Shown here piece after piece: positions 1 to 50,660 of a DNA stretch of 64,000 bases. The notes beneath the pieces are model-generated. The model did not search any database and had not been told where the DNA came from. It saw nothing but the letters and a program-made list of their open reading frames with translations. The translations under genes were made by a program, and so were the position numbers. Every line of letters starts with the position of its first letter. Position 1 is the stretch's first letter. The stretch is from Typhlomys cinereus (taxonomy: Eukaryota; Chordata; Mammalia; Rodentia; Platacanthomyidae), in assembly GCA_023101885.1 (NCBI GenBank), contig JALPQD010000408.1, positions 735,019 to 799,018 of the forward strand, read 5' to 3'.

Positions 1-875
1 ATATTGACTTAGCAGAGTTCTCCGTACAGTTGAATTTGGCAAAGCAGTGCGCGAATGGAAGAAAGCCCAGGGGTCCAACTAAAGTTTGGTCAAACGAGGA
101 ATCTCTGTCACCCTCTCAACGGCTCTGACCATCCCCAGCTCTAGCTAAAGGCCCAAGGAGCGAGTAGAGCAGATGGACACAGTTATAGGCGACAAGTTAA
201 AAGTTTCCAGTTAAAATGAAGCTAGAGTGGAGTCAGTTGCATAAAAGAAAAAGCAGATTCACAGGAAGGAGGCAGACGCAAAATTGCCAGTCCAGAGAGC
301 ACTATAGGAGAGGGCGTCTTAAGACTACAGGCAGCCTGAGTGGACCCTTGAAATGGAAAAGCTTAGGGGACAAAGCATCCTCCCCTGGGCTGCATGATGG
401 GGTGGGCCTTGAAAGGGGGGGGTCTTCTGTTCTGGAGAACAAAGGGAACTTTTGACTCTTGTAGATTTTCAGGGCAGCTAGGCAAGGCATCACGCCATGT
501 GACCTAGTCTTCCCTCACCTATGTGCCAATGGGCATGGAGGTGCTAGGTGGGACCCTAAACTTACCCTGTAGCTTCAAGGGAAAGGGGGGAGCTGCGCAG
601 CCAGAGCCCAGCTTCTTATTAACTCTGTGTCTGGAAATCTGGCTGTGGGGTAAAGAGGGTTGGCCTGATTTCTGAGAGAGGATGCGTGACAGCTATGGTC
701 TGTCATCTGACAAGTGACATCCTTTCAATGGAAGAGTTTTTTGGTAGATGTTTCCTGCAGCTCTCATCATGAGTTAAATTACACCTTGCCTCCTAGAAGC
801 ACATGAATGATAAACATACAGAGCAGAGATATGGAGGGAGGGAGGGAAGAAAGAAGGGAGAAAGGGAGAAAGAAA

Positions 876-963
<88 letters not shown>

Positions 964-966
964 AAA
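876..966 (+). repeat. (AAAG)n microsatellite
   Basis: About 23 nearly perfect AAAG units preceded by purine-rich imperfect repeats from 830. It produces spurious Lys/Arg-rich and Phe/Ser-rich reading frames. Confidence 0.95.
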
Positions 967-1149
967 CAAGTGAGCCTGCTTTACTTGGCAGCATGGGATC
1001 AGACAAATCCTCTTACTGCAGAGCTGGTTTATTCACACTTCCCAAGTCATCACAGTTGTATACTGAGCTTCTGCACTGGGCCCTAATGCAGTCCTTCTAA
1101 ATGCTACATAATTAAACGGACTATTTTTTCAGGACTGTGGATTAAGACT

Positions 1150-1505
1150 TGTTGAAATTACTTTTCTTTTCACTATTGTGCGACTCATACATAACTTAAG
1201 GGAAGAAGAGGAGGTTTTTTGACTTTCAGTTCCAGAGGAGATAAGTCCATTGTGGCGGGCAACAGAAGCTGGAAAGAGCTGGTTTAGGTCACAGCACTCA
1301 TCATGGAGGCAGAAAGACCAACAGCGAACAGGAAGTATAGGGTTGTACTATCAAATTCCAAGGCCTGTCTCCTGTGACAACCTTTCCTCCAACAGGGTCC
1401 ACCTCCTATAGGTGTCACGACCTTTGCAAAAGTAACATCAGCTGAGGATTCGGAAGCATGAGCCTGCAGGGGGAAGGGGGGTAACTCACATTCAAACCAC
1501 GAGAC
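1150..1505 (+). mobile_element. hAT/URR1-like rodent DNA-transposon remnant
   Basis: Contains ttccagaggagataagtccattg..., cctccaacagggtccacctcctata and a terminal ggtaactcacattcaaacca. The same layout recurs at 3055-3398 and 42183-42515. It resembles the rodent URR1 family from memory; the name is unverified. Confidence 0.5.
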
Positions 1506-1555
1506 TAGAGCTTTGTGCATGTGAGGCAAGAAAACTGCCCCCATTTGTTTATTTA

Positions 1556-1727
1556 TTTATTCATTCACTCATTTATTTTATTTATTTTCGTTTTCAGACT
1601 AAGTCTCACTAATTTGCCCAGAATGACTTTGAATCCACTGTGTAGCTCAGGCGGACACTACTTATTTGTGATCCTCCTGTTTCAGCCTTCCCAGTAGCTG
1701 GCTCGTGCCACTAGGCTCAACCTGAAA
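1556..1727 (-). mobile_element. B1-like (7SL-derived) SINE fragment
   Basis: Plus strand reads the reverse of a B1: agtctcactaatttgcccag, tgtagctcaggcgg, gatcctcctgtttcagccttcc, tcgtgccactaggctcaac. The T-rich (ttta)n on the left is the old A-rich tail. Confidence 0.65.
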
Positions 1728-2109
1728 AGAAATCTTAAGGAAGATCTCTAAACCGGTTGATTTTTTTCCTTCAAATGAAAAGTTCTCATCAACCTAAGTT
1801 ACTGTAATAAGAAAGTCCCTTTGCCTTAACCTTTACAAACAAACAAAAAAGTGCCACCTGATGTACTGACTCACCAATCTTGATCAATTTCCTCCCTATA
1901 CCTCTGCTACTGGTTCTCACTGCTGTATAACTGTTGTTGCCAAAGGGAGCTCGTGCTGCATGTTATAGGATGTAGACTGCCTATGATTATGAATCACATA
2001 ATGGTGGATTAGATCTAAAACTAAATTGCAATTTTTCTCTCTGTCTTTGTGTGGGGGGGGGGTGTATCAAAGATCACCCTCAAGTATCATTCCTCAGGTT
2101 CCATCCACC

Positions 2110-2335
2110 TTGTTTTTAAAAACAATATTTTACTTATCTATGAAAAAGTTAGGGAGAGAGAGAGGGAAAGAGAGAGAGAAAGAACGAATCTTGGCAGTGA
2201 ACAGAGGTTAGAGAACAACTTTCAAAAGGTTCTCTCCTTCCATCATGTGGGCTCTGGGTAGCAAACTCAGGTGGCTAGGTTTGTGCACAGATGCCATTAC
2301 CCACTGAGTCACCTTGTGTCTTGAGTCAGGGTCTC
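2110..2335 (-). mobile_element. B4-like SINE
   Basis: Reverse-oriented ID/B1-type element: a (GA)n tract at 2151-2186, then ctctccttccatcatgtggg, agcaaactcaggtggctagg and accactgagtcacct-like ends, typical of rodent B4 elements. Confidence 0.5.
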
Positions 2336-2510
2336 TTGCTGGCCTACAACTCACCCATTAGGCTAGGAATCCCCCTGTCTCAGCCTCCCTAATTCTGGGA
2401 CTATGAGCATATGCCACCATGCCCCACCCACTTTTGTGAATGCTGGGATTCAAACTCAGGCCTCATGCTTGCTTGGCCAGCTCTTTATGGGTTGCGTTAT
2501 CCTTCCACTG
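2330..2510 (-). mobile_element. B1/B4 composite fragment
   Basis: Reads gagtcagggtctcttgctgg, ctgtctcagcctccctaatt, ctgggattcaaactcaggcc, the reverse of a B1 body joined to a tRNA-like head. Ends in a 10-C run near 2512-2524. Confidence 0.5.
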
Positions 2511-3054
2511 CCTCCCCCCCCCCCAACCAGTCTGGTAATTTTGTCTTTTGAAGCATTTATTGTATAGCTTTTAGATTCAGAGAGCTAAGGAAACAGAAGG
2601 CTCTGTGAGCTCAGAAAGCTATTCTTGATTCACAAGGACCCTTCTCAAGGGTAGATAAGCAGGGACTGGTTTCTAGGGACAGGAGACTCTGCAGCTTGCT
2701 GAGCTGCCTGCAAGCTGTGTAGGGTGTTCTTGGGATACAGCCTTCCTGAGCTGTCACCCACGGCTGATGGACTTCTTGTGATACTGCTGCCTCGGAGTCA
2801 CCTGATTCTGTAAGTAATGCTGATAAGCTCATTGGTTTGCAGAGCTGCACCTGGGTGGAATGGCTTCTTTGTTCTCGCTGCCGATGCCGTAGCTGGGGTG
2901 AATAGGCATCGCACGATTCCACCCCACACAAATGCTTACTAATCGGTTTCAAGCCTTTTACTTTTGCAACCCCTTGGCATCGGTCTGAAGGGTAGTTTCC
3001 CTGGCTCTGACTAGTCTAATTATCCCTGTAAATAGTAAGCTAGGCACAAGGCCT

Positions 3055-3398
3055 TCTTGTAGTTACTCTTTCTGCTGCTGTGAGCCAACACTCAGACAGA
3101 TACTAGGAGGAGAATGGGAAGTTTAATTAGATCATGGTTCCAGAAGGGATGTGTGTCCATTATGGTGGGAACCATACGGCAGAAGGCTTGACTGAAGACA
3201 GACGCAGGAAGTTGGTCACCACAGGTCTCCGCAGTCAACGTGAAGGCAGAGGGAGCAAGAACAAACTAGCCTCCAAACCTCGAAGCCCTCCCGCTGTGAT
3301 GCACCTTCTTAAAGGTGCCGCGACCTTCCCAAACAAGAACATCACCGAAGGATGAGACGCGTGAGTCTGTGGGGGACAGCTCACATTCAAACCACCAC
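3055..3398 (+). mobile_element. hAT/URR1-like element
   Basis: Starts tagttactctttctgctgctgtgag and ends ggacagctcacattcaaacc. The internal text (gttccagaagggatgtgtgt, aacctcgaagccctcccgct) parallels the copy at 42183. Confidence 0.55.
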
Positions 3399-5248
3399 AA
3401 GCCTTCCCTTCTCTTTACTACTCTGAACATCAGTCCTTTTGAAGAGTTACATGACCCTGTCTATCATAAGCTGGTTGTCCAGAAATAGATTGTAAGCAAT
3501 AACCTGGGGGGGGATACAAACCGTTGAGATGCAAAATATTTCTTAAGTTCAACTCCAAGAAAGAAGGAGGAGAAAGGAGATTGGCCCATGTAGTAATTCT
3601 AGAACAAGCTCGGGAGGTTTGGGTCAGCCTACTGGGGAACTGTTGGGCAGATGTCACCTCTTGGGTATCCCACCTGGGGCTAGACACAAGGCTGTGAGTC
3701 CCTATGACAGCCCATCTGCTGGCAGGAGATGCCGTGGCTGAGGCAGGTCCCAAAGGACTTCACTAACATAGTCCACATAGCTGAACACAAGCTTTTCTTG
3801 CAGAGAGCCTGGGTAGTGCGCCTCTGTGCTTCCCCTGCTAGCTACAGCCAGACTTCTGTAACCCAAGAGCTCTAGTGACCCTGTGGATGGACACCCATTG
3901 GCCTGTTGTGAGGGTCTTTGCCCACCATGTTTCTCCTCTTGAACATCATGCTACTTACATACTAAAAGTGATCCTGGTGATCTCCCCTGGGGGGGGGGTC
4001 CCTGGGACCGAACATCCTGATCAGGGAGCCAGGGTCACCAGGCCCAGACACTTGAACAAGTAGGAGTTTCCAAGGCAGCTGCCTCCCTACTGAGGAGCCC
4101 TTTGAACTTACTCATCTCACTGTAAAGTGAATATGACTTTTGGAACTTCAGGGTGGAATGTTTTACAGACACCTCTGTATGGCCCTGTGTTCAGTCACTG
4201 CCTATAGAGTTACTAGGCATCTGTTAGGCATCGGGCTAATCACTGGCACAAAGTAGAAAACAGGCCATACCTTGAGACACTGAGGCCTTGCCCAAGAGGA
4301 AAACCAAGCAAGAAAACACAGAGATGGACACATAGTGAGGCAAGGTGACATCATGAGGCAGTGAGACAGGGCAGGGTAAAGGAGGACGGATGGCCAAGGA
4401 CAGAGTCAGAGAGAGGAGGTCCTAGAACACAGGGATGAGTTCACCATGCATTCTGAGCCCGGGAGTCATAAACCCAGGGAGTCATGGTGGAGGTAGCCGA
4501 GAGTTAAGCAATAACATCTGATCCATTTGCATTTTTAGCTTCCCATGGAGAACAAGTAGTAAGGAAGTGGCAGTGGTCCCAGAATGGCCGGCAGTCCAGA
4601 CCCAAGAGGTTATGTCCATTATGGAGAGTTTAAAAGAAAGCAGCTTTTAAGAGGTTCACCCTGCTAGACACACAGTTTAACATAGCAAAACCCATTACTT
4701 AGGCTCAGATGGGGGCACAAGGTTGAGCCTGGGAGGATGCCAGCAATGGGTGGTACTTCACACAGGGTGCAGCTGCAGCCCTGAGAGCATATCCAAAGTC
4801 CTAGAACCACAGGGCCTTAGCTGACCAAGGACCCTAACTGTTCTCTCTCTCCATCCTGTGTTTAGATATTAGTTTGTTTGACTTTTTCCTCCCCAGAACT
4901 CAAGCTTTTGGGAGACAGTCTGTCTCATTTGTGGTGACAGTAAGTATTTCTCCACAAATAAATACAAAGGTTCTGCCGTGAGCATCATCATCAAACACTG
5001 GACACACCTTTGAGTTCCAACCCTCCTTATTTATGTCATACCATGCAGTGTGATTTCCCCAACCAGCTCTTGAAGGTGAAATCTCTGGTCTTTCTTATTT
5101 TGGAAGGGGGTTGCCACTATCTATTGAACTGTATCCACAAAGTGTCCTCCAAAGACTACCGAATGAAATGAGCAAACAAGAGGTGGATTCAAATCACTAC
5201 CCACTTGGCAATCACTGACAAATGAGATTTTCTTCTTTTCCTTGCCAG

Positions 5249-44155
<38,907 letters not shown>

Positions 44156-45076
44156 GACAGTCACCAAATTGTCTTGAACCTTATTCAGTGTCTACGAATG
44201 TCATTGAAAAGGGAGTTCTTGGGAGATGCTGGGGAAATCCTAAAGATCTGTTTGATGTGTTTTGGGGTGGGTTGGGGGTAACAGAATCTGCAGCTGGGCA
44301 CCAAGAAGACTTAGTGGTCAGCCACAGCGTGACCACTTTGGACACACATTGTCATCTCAATAAGTAATGCTGCCACCACCCATCTCTCTTGTTCCCCCCA
44401 CAGCTTCGTGGAAGTTCTTCCTTAGCTCTTTCCTTGGTTCAGGACACAGATTGCCAAATTCTGCCCCACATTGATTCTGGTCTTTGAATAAGCATCTTTA
44501 TGCCTCAGTTTCTCTGTCTATAAAACAGGCCTAGGATTGCCATGACAGAGTTGGGAATATTTAGTTTATGCATGTAGCATTCCTATGACAGCAATGCCAC
44601 TGTCAGTCAAATACCCATCTCTTGGTGAGGCTGGCATCTCATTTCCCTTGGCTTACAGATTCCACTCTATCAGCTTTCCTAGGTCTTTCTTGGCACGATC
44701 GCAACTATCACTAACTAAACCTGTGCCATGAACCGGATGGGTCCTACTTGAGTCTACCTCATGAGGTTCTGTGACACAGATGGTATTTTCTTAAGGATAC
44801 CAGGGCTCAAAGAGATGTGGTGACTTGCTTTACATCCTAACTTAGTGTCTACAAAGTGACATAACTCTGGGACCAACATTGTATTTTGTATGATTCTACC
44901 CAAGACATCTCAAAGGCTCAAGGCTTCCCAAGAACTGCTGATCTTATTCTGTCTGATTGCAGGGCCTACACCCATCCATCCCACCCTGGAATGTTCTAGA
45001 AGCCTATCCTAGTCACCGGGTGGCTGTTGCTCCTGCCCCTGCATAAGCATGCCCATGCCACACATGTGAGTAAATA

Positions 45077-45086
45077 TGTGTGTGTG

Positions 45087-45122
<36 letters not shown>
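45077..45122 (+). repeat. (TG)n/(CA)n palindrome
   Basis: TG units to 45088, CGCG at the centre, then CA units to 45122, giving a perfect 14+14 bp dyad centred at 45090/45091. Confidence 0.92.
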
Positions 45123-45124
<2 letters not shown>

Positions 45125-45449
45125 GCCTTTTAAACCTCTGTAGAGCACCCATTTTCTCAGGATGATCTTAACCACAGCCTAACCAAGACATTATAGGAAA
45201 TACCTTCTTGGCTCAGCCTGGCAAATAGACATTGTCTAGTGTGATCGATGATACCCAAGTGCCAGCTTTGTGGCTTTTCCACCTGATGGGCTCCCAATGC
45301 CCACCATGGACCTCCTCCAAATGTTATCATTCCCAAACCATCACTGGAGCAGCTGAGGTGGGGCTAAAACAAGAAAGTTGACAGAGATCCTCCAATTTCA
45401 CTTCCTCTGTGGGGCTGTCTCATCTTTTTTTTTATTTTTTTCTGTTTTT

Positions 45450-45603
45450 TTTTAATTTTTTTTAATTTATTATGTATTCAATTGTGCATGTATGCATGTG
45501 TGTATGTCTGTGTGTAGCATCTATACGTGGGGTCTAGGATCCGAACTCAGGACCTTCTGCCTGCAAGGCAGAGGCTTAACCCCTGAGCCACCTCTCCAGC
45601 CCC
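45450..45603 (-). mobile_element. tRNA-headed SINE, young subtype, with internal deletion
   Basis: Flanked by tttttctgttttt at about 45437-45449 and 45604-45616. The tail joins directly (tgtgtgtag to catctatacgtggggtct) so about 120 nt of the body are missing. Confidence 0.88.
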
Positions 45604-46205
45604 TTTTTCTGTTTTTAATTCATATTCTTTTAGAGCTTTACACATATATTCATATCATTTTCACTCCTTACTACCTAATCCCAACCCCTATCTTTTTTTC
45701 TCCCCCTTCACACTTTCTTCTTCCCCACCTCTCTCCTGTCCTTTCTAAGTCCCATCAGGCTCCTGTTAAGGACATGAGTCTGGGCACGCACTGGAGCAAG
45801 GCCAACGTACCAGTGGGCATATCCCTGGGGAGAGTTGCTCCCCTTCTCTCTCATCAGTCTCGACCCTCATGAGTCTCTGAGGGAGGCCTGGCACCTCTTG
45901 AGGTCTTTTTCCCTTTTGTGATGTGATACAGGCAAGCCAAATCTTGCCACCCTGAAAGCAGACTCCGCCACAGGAAGTTCATGGTTGTAAGGTCATGTCT
46001 GGAAGAAACCATCTGGCTGTGCCCCTGGATTGTCTCACCTTCTTGGTAAGTTGTGCCATTGGCAAAAACACAACTTTGATGCAAGGTAATGAGCCGTGAC
46101 AAATATGACACTGTAGCCATATCCCTGTGCATACCAACATCAAAGTTGTCAACATTGAAACTGTCGTGCCTGGTTCACTCAGCACCTATGTGTGTAGCAT
46201 CCCTT
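45604..46205 (-). mobile_element. antisense L1 3' UTR-like segment
   Basis: C/T-rich left part, then ggctcctgttaaggacatga, cgcactggagcaaggccaac gtaccagtgg and caggcaagccaaatcttgcc, style of the antisense rodent L1 3' UTR. The right limit is uncertain. Confidence 0.5.
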
Positions 46206-46226
46206 TGTCACTGTGGTTGGGATCTT

Positions 46227-46283
46227 TTTTTTTTTTTATTCAACTGTGCGCATGTGCGTGTGTATGTGCGCGCGCGCGCGTGT

Positions 46284-46326
<43 letters not shown>

Positions 46327-46525
46327 ACCACGGACGAATTCATGAACCACCATGGACTGCCTCCACCTCCTCCTGCCCTGGGATTCACAGGCTCCACCCT
46401 ACCAGAACCAGAAGCGCAGGCCGCCCCCGCTTCTGCCTGGCATCAATACGTGGGATCTGGGATCCGAACTCAGGACCTTCCACCTGCAAGGCGGAGGCTT
46501 AACCCCTGAGCCACCTCTCAAGCCC
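46227..46525 (-). mobile_element. tRNA-headed SINE, young subtype, full length with target duplication
   Basis: Flanked by tgtggttgggatctt at 46212-46226 and 46526-46540. It shares tagaaccacggacgaattca and the body ggccgcccccgcttctgcct with the copy at 6925. Confidence 0.93.
46269..46323 (+). repeat. (CG)6 flanked by (TG)n inside the SINE tail
   Basis: cgcgcgcgcgcg at 46269-46280, then TG units to 46323; strictly alternating purine-pyrimidine apart from one tct. Confidence 0.9.
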
Positions 46526-46635
46526 TGTGGTTGGGATCTTATATGCCCCTCTCCCCGCCTCTTAATGCTATCCATAAATACGCTAAAGACTCGGTTCCCA
46601 GCCTACAGCACTACTGGAAAATAGAAGAACTTTTA

Positions 46636-46890
46636 AGGTGCTTGGGGAGATGACTCAGGGGTTGAAGCCTTTGTCTTTCAAGCAAAAGGACCTGAGTTCA
46701 AATCTCCAGACCCCATGTAAAAATGCCAGGCAGAAATGGCAGTGGTCTGCACTTCCAGCCCTGGAATGTGGAGCCTGGGAAACCAGAGCAAAGCAATGAG
46801 GAGATAGAGCAACTCAAAATGATTCCTTAAATTACTCTCAGACCTCCACAGACACACATATACTCAAGTGCGTTCTTGTATACTTTTAGG
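46636..46890 (+). mobile_element. tRNA-headed SINE, older subtype, diverged
   Basis: Head gtgcttggggagatgactca ggggttgaag, body aatgccaggcagaaatggca, gcctgggaaaccagagcaaa. The CA tail is degraded. Confidence 0.82.
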
Positions 46891-46894
46891 AAGG

Positions 46895-47130
46895 GGTCCT
46901 AATGTAAGGATGTTAGATAACTGGGATGTGTCCTTGAAGGAGGTGTTGGGACCCTGGCCCATCCTGTTCTTCAGTTCCTTCGTGCGTGAGGTGAGCAGCT
47001 TTGCTCCACCACAAAGAGATGGAAGCCAAGCAAGAATGGACTGAAACTTCTGGAACCATTCATCAGAATCACTCTTTCCTTTAAGTTATCCCAAGTAACC
47101 CAGCAGCAGTGGAAGCTAGCTAATGCACTT
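46895..47130 (+). mobile_element. medium-reiterated repeat
   Basis: Reads cttgaaggaggtgttgggac, caccacaaagagatggaagc, cttcctttaagttatcccaa-like end and gtaacccagcagcagtggaa. The layout resembles a rodent DNA-transposon-like family also seen at 53275-53640. Confidence 0.4.
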
Positions 47131-48003
47131 AGCGCACATCTAAGGCAGGTGCTCCCAAGTGACTTGGCACCAAACAAATCATCCAAGACTGAAGTCATCT
47201 CTCAGACCAGGGATAAAGCTTTCCCACCGCCCAGCCTGCCTCGATCCCACAACAGGATTGGAAGACGATTGCTGCAGAATTGAAGGCACCTCTGCCCTAG
47301 CATTAGCTGCACCTGGGGGGTTGGGTCTTAGCAAGGCCACTTACCAGCTGAGCGACCTGGGGCAAAGCAGTGACAGCCCACTGTAACTATCAGTAATGTA
47401 AGGACAACCATACAATTGACCCCATGGGGTGATGGTTAAGAATTATTCAAGAGAATGTAGGTAAAACATTCCAACCAGTGCTTAATAAGGGTCATCTATG
47501 ATCATTGCCAGCCAGTTCCTTTCTCTGTTCACAATCATCTGAAAACATCAGCCCTTTGATGCAAAGAATGTAAACAGCCCATTCACTTGAAAAGGCATGT
47601 TACGGCCGCTCCCTGTTTACATTTCTTGTGATGTTTGCCCACTTTTAGAAAATATAGAGACTTCACAACATGTGCCCGGGACTTCCAGCATCTAACAGAA
47701 TCGCTGCTCAGTGCCAGCCTCCCCCAGACGGGCACAGAAGGAAAGTCTCCAAAGGCAGTCGTCACTCAGCATCTTAACTGGGAGGGACGTCGTGGCATGG
47801 TCAGCACCAACTGTGGGTCTTGCCTCTGTTGGCCTGATCGGACTGTAGTAATGATCTAGAAACTGTTGATCGATGAACTGACAGTTCTGAAATGCGATCT
47901 CCAAGTCAGGCATGGGCAGGCCGCTCTTCTGAGGGGCTGGGAAGGCTCTGTTGCAGGCCGGGCTCCAGCTCTGGCCTCTCCTTGGCTTTTGGCAGCATCA
48001 TGC

Positions 48004-48005
<2 letters not shown>

Positions 48006-48043
<38 letters not shown>
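48006..48043 (+). repeat. (GT)n microsatellite
   Basis: About 19 GT units. Confidence 0.93.
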
Positions 48044-48045
<2 letters not shown>

Positions 48046-48414
48046 CCCTTTTAACAAAGAGGTCAGTCCTATTGTAACAGCGTCCATTCTACTCCAGTAT
48101 TACCCCTGAAAGGCCTAAACACCAATACAATTATATTGATACCTTACAGTTTAGGCCTCCAAGGTACACGTGTTAGTGAAGCACAATATTCACCTCATAA
48201 ACCTCTTCACACAGCAGGCCCCTCCCAAACCTTCACACCCCCAAATCCTCTATGGCACACTACTTTATCTTCAATGGCTTGGCAGGACAAAGCACCTCTA
48301 GAAGTAATCTAGCTTGGACTATATGAGGATTTTCTTGGTAACTGCCTCAAGGTAAACTGAGCCTCTTCAAGTGCCCTTAAAAAAGGTTGCTTCTTCGGCA
48401 TTTTAATCGGACCA

Positions 48415-48812
48415 TTGTCATAGTTAGGCACAGGTGTCAACTTGACAGTTGAGGGTTTGAGCTCTGGGCACATTTGTAGAGAATTAGTGGTTAAGCTCAG
48501 AGCACACCTGCAAGAGATTGTCTGACTGATGGGAAGGCCCAGCCCATGGTGGGTGGGCTAGGCCCTAGAATAAAATACAGACAGCTGGTCGAGATCGTTG
48601 GCATCCTTGTGTACGCTTGGCCAGATCGTCCCTCTCTCAGGTGTTATGTAGAGATGGTGTGGCCAGTTCCCTGGCCTTGGTGTTGATGTGAGCTCTCCTG
48701 TCAATCTGGAATGAGAACTATAAGCAGGAATTGTAAAAGAAAATAAACCCCTTGTTCCCTTAAGCCATTTAGATGGTGATTTATCAGCAACAGTTTGAAC
48801 TGCAACAGCCAT
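48415..48812 (+). mobile_element. medium-reiterated repeat, copy 2 of the pair with 20190
   Basis: Starts tcatagttaggcacaggtgtc and follows copy 1 almost phrase for phrase: tgagggtttgagctctgggc, agcccatggtgggtgggcta, aataaaccccttgttccctt. Confidence 0.72.
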
Positions 48813-50019
48813 AGAACATGCAGATAGTGACCTCATGCTATGGGCTGAGAAGACAGAGTAGAAAGGAAAAAAGGTCGGATGCGACACAGCAGCAAGGAAG
48901 CAGCGAATGCACGTGGAGGACACTTAGGGCACAGGGAGCCTCCTCCTGAGCTCACATGCAGAATGAGGAGGGGCCTGGATCCTGGAGCATGCTGGAACCT
49001 CCAGGCAAAGAGAATGGTATGTCCAAGTTACTGAGAGCCCGTCCCCAGGCAGCCAGGAGAGATGGGAGGTGTGGGGGTGTTTTCTTGGTTGTCTGTCCCC
49101 CAATCTCCATGGGAGAATTACTAACGGGCAGCAGTAGCCTGCCTTCGACTTTGGAAACAAAAACAGGTTGTATGGTCAGATTCTAGTCAGAAGTCACACC
49201 AATAATTAGAACAATGGAATAAGATCAACAAGCTTGCAATAAAAAAGGATAAAACTTCAAGAAAAAAAAAAGCAGTAAGTGAAGAACACAACTCCTTCTC
49301 CTGAGCCTAGAAAAACTCACTGGCAAGAAGACATCAGAGCTCCCTCCCTCCACCCAATGGTCACAGTATATAAGGAACGAACAAGCATGAGAAAGACTGT
49401 TGTCCTTGTGCCCTGCAAGCTAGCACCACACCCACAGAGCCTAACACTGTACCAGGTATCGAAGAAAAGCTGACCCCAAGAATCAACCCCAGCAACCCAC
49501 AGAAGTGCCAAAGGGTGGTTTGGAACTTAAGTAACTGGCATCTCTTCCCGACTCATGCACTCATTGGAAACATGGAAGACTAGACACCTGACCATGAAAG
49601 CAGCCGCAGCAATAACCAATCCTGGTAATGCCACAGCTATGGAGCCAATTTCTGAACCAACTCTGAAAAAAAAAAATGCACTTGTGATGCTAACTGCTCA
49701 CCCCTGTGACTCTCCACTCTCTGTTCTGTCCCCTTGGGAACAAATCAAGTCCTTTTCCATCTTGCCAAGACTCCTTTCTGCTTTTAGGTCAGACAGATTC
49801 ATCTCTTGCACTCAAAAGACTGTAGCGAGGCATGAGTGGTGACGAGCTAGCTGCCTGAGCCCTGTGCACCTCGGTTCACTTTCCAGGAGCCAAGGAAAGT
49901 AGCAAAGGCCCCAGCTTTCAAGCAAAGGTATTAGACACATAGGGAAGAAATTCTAAGCAACTGGGGATAGAGAATAGGTAGGATGTGATATGGATGGGAC
50001 GGGGTGGGGAAGGTTACAC

Positions 50020-50340
50020 GAGATAGTTAATCTTGTCAATTTGATGAGATTAAGAATCACTGTGGAAATGAAGGCATGTCTGTGAGGGAGTTTCTAGATG
50101 AGGTTGAGGAGACCCACACTGAAGGTGTGGGTGATGCCAGCCAAGGACTGGGGTCCAGAAATGTGCAAAGAGGAGAAATGAGCTGAGCACAAGCATTCAT
50201 CACTCTCTGCTTCCTGACTGTCGATGCAGCGTAGCCAGTGCATCGCGCTCCTCCTGCCATGACTTCCCAGCGTGACGGAGGTGTACTCACAAACTCCAGG
50301 CCAAAATAAACCTTTCCTTCTCTAAGTTGCTTCTTAAAAT
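50020..50340 (+). mobile_element. medium-reiterated rodent repeat
   Basis: Reads gatagttaatcttgtcaatt, ggcatgtctgtgagggagtt, tctgcttcctgactgtcgat, ggccaaaataaacctttcct. Followed by (AT)n. Confidence 0.65.
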
Positions 50341-50368
50341 ATATATATATGAGAATATGAGAGAAGAG

Positions 50369-50660
50369 GATGTGCCATGGCACAAGCGTGGAGGTCAGAG
50401 GACAGCTTTCAAGAAGTCAGTTTTCTCCTCCTCCTCTCTTCACCCCTCACCTCACAGGGACATGGGAACGCCTCTGTTGTTGTGACTGTGTGTTAGTGAC
50501 TTCTCATGTCTGCAGACCTGCTAGTAAACCCTGCTGAGCAGGACGGTCTGGTCAGCCCACAATGTCAGTGGAGCAGAACTCTACTGAGTTCCCAGGGGAA
50601 TTCAGGTCACCAAGTTTATGACCAGGCACCTAAGCTGCCGGACCATCTCACCACCCCTTA
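50369..50660 (-). mobile_element. B4-like SINE interrupted by an inverted-repeat arm
   Basis: Outer parts agaggatgtgccatggcaca, gtggaggtcagaggacagct, and 50580-50660 gagttcccaggggaattcag, ctaagctgccggaccatctc form a reverse B4. About 130 nt between them belong to the inverted repeat. Confidence 0.6.

Larger units (their letters stand above)
1..5248. other. region upstream of the ERICH6B start exon
   Basis: No coding exon recognised. It holds a (AAAG)n tract, two hAT/URR1-like elements, a B1 and a B4 fragment, and unassigned unique-looking sequence at 1-780 and 3400-5200. A 5' non-coding ERICH6B exon and the promoter may lie here, but no TATA box, CpG-rich stretch or clear donor could be assigned. 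Confidence 0.5.
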
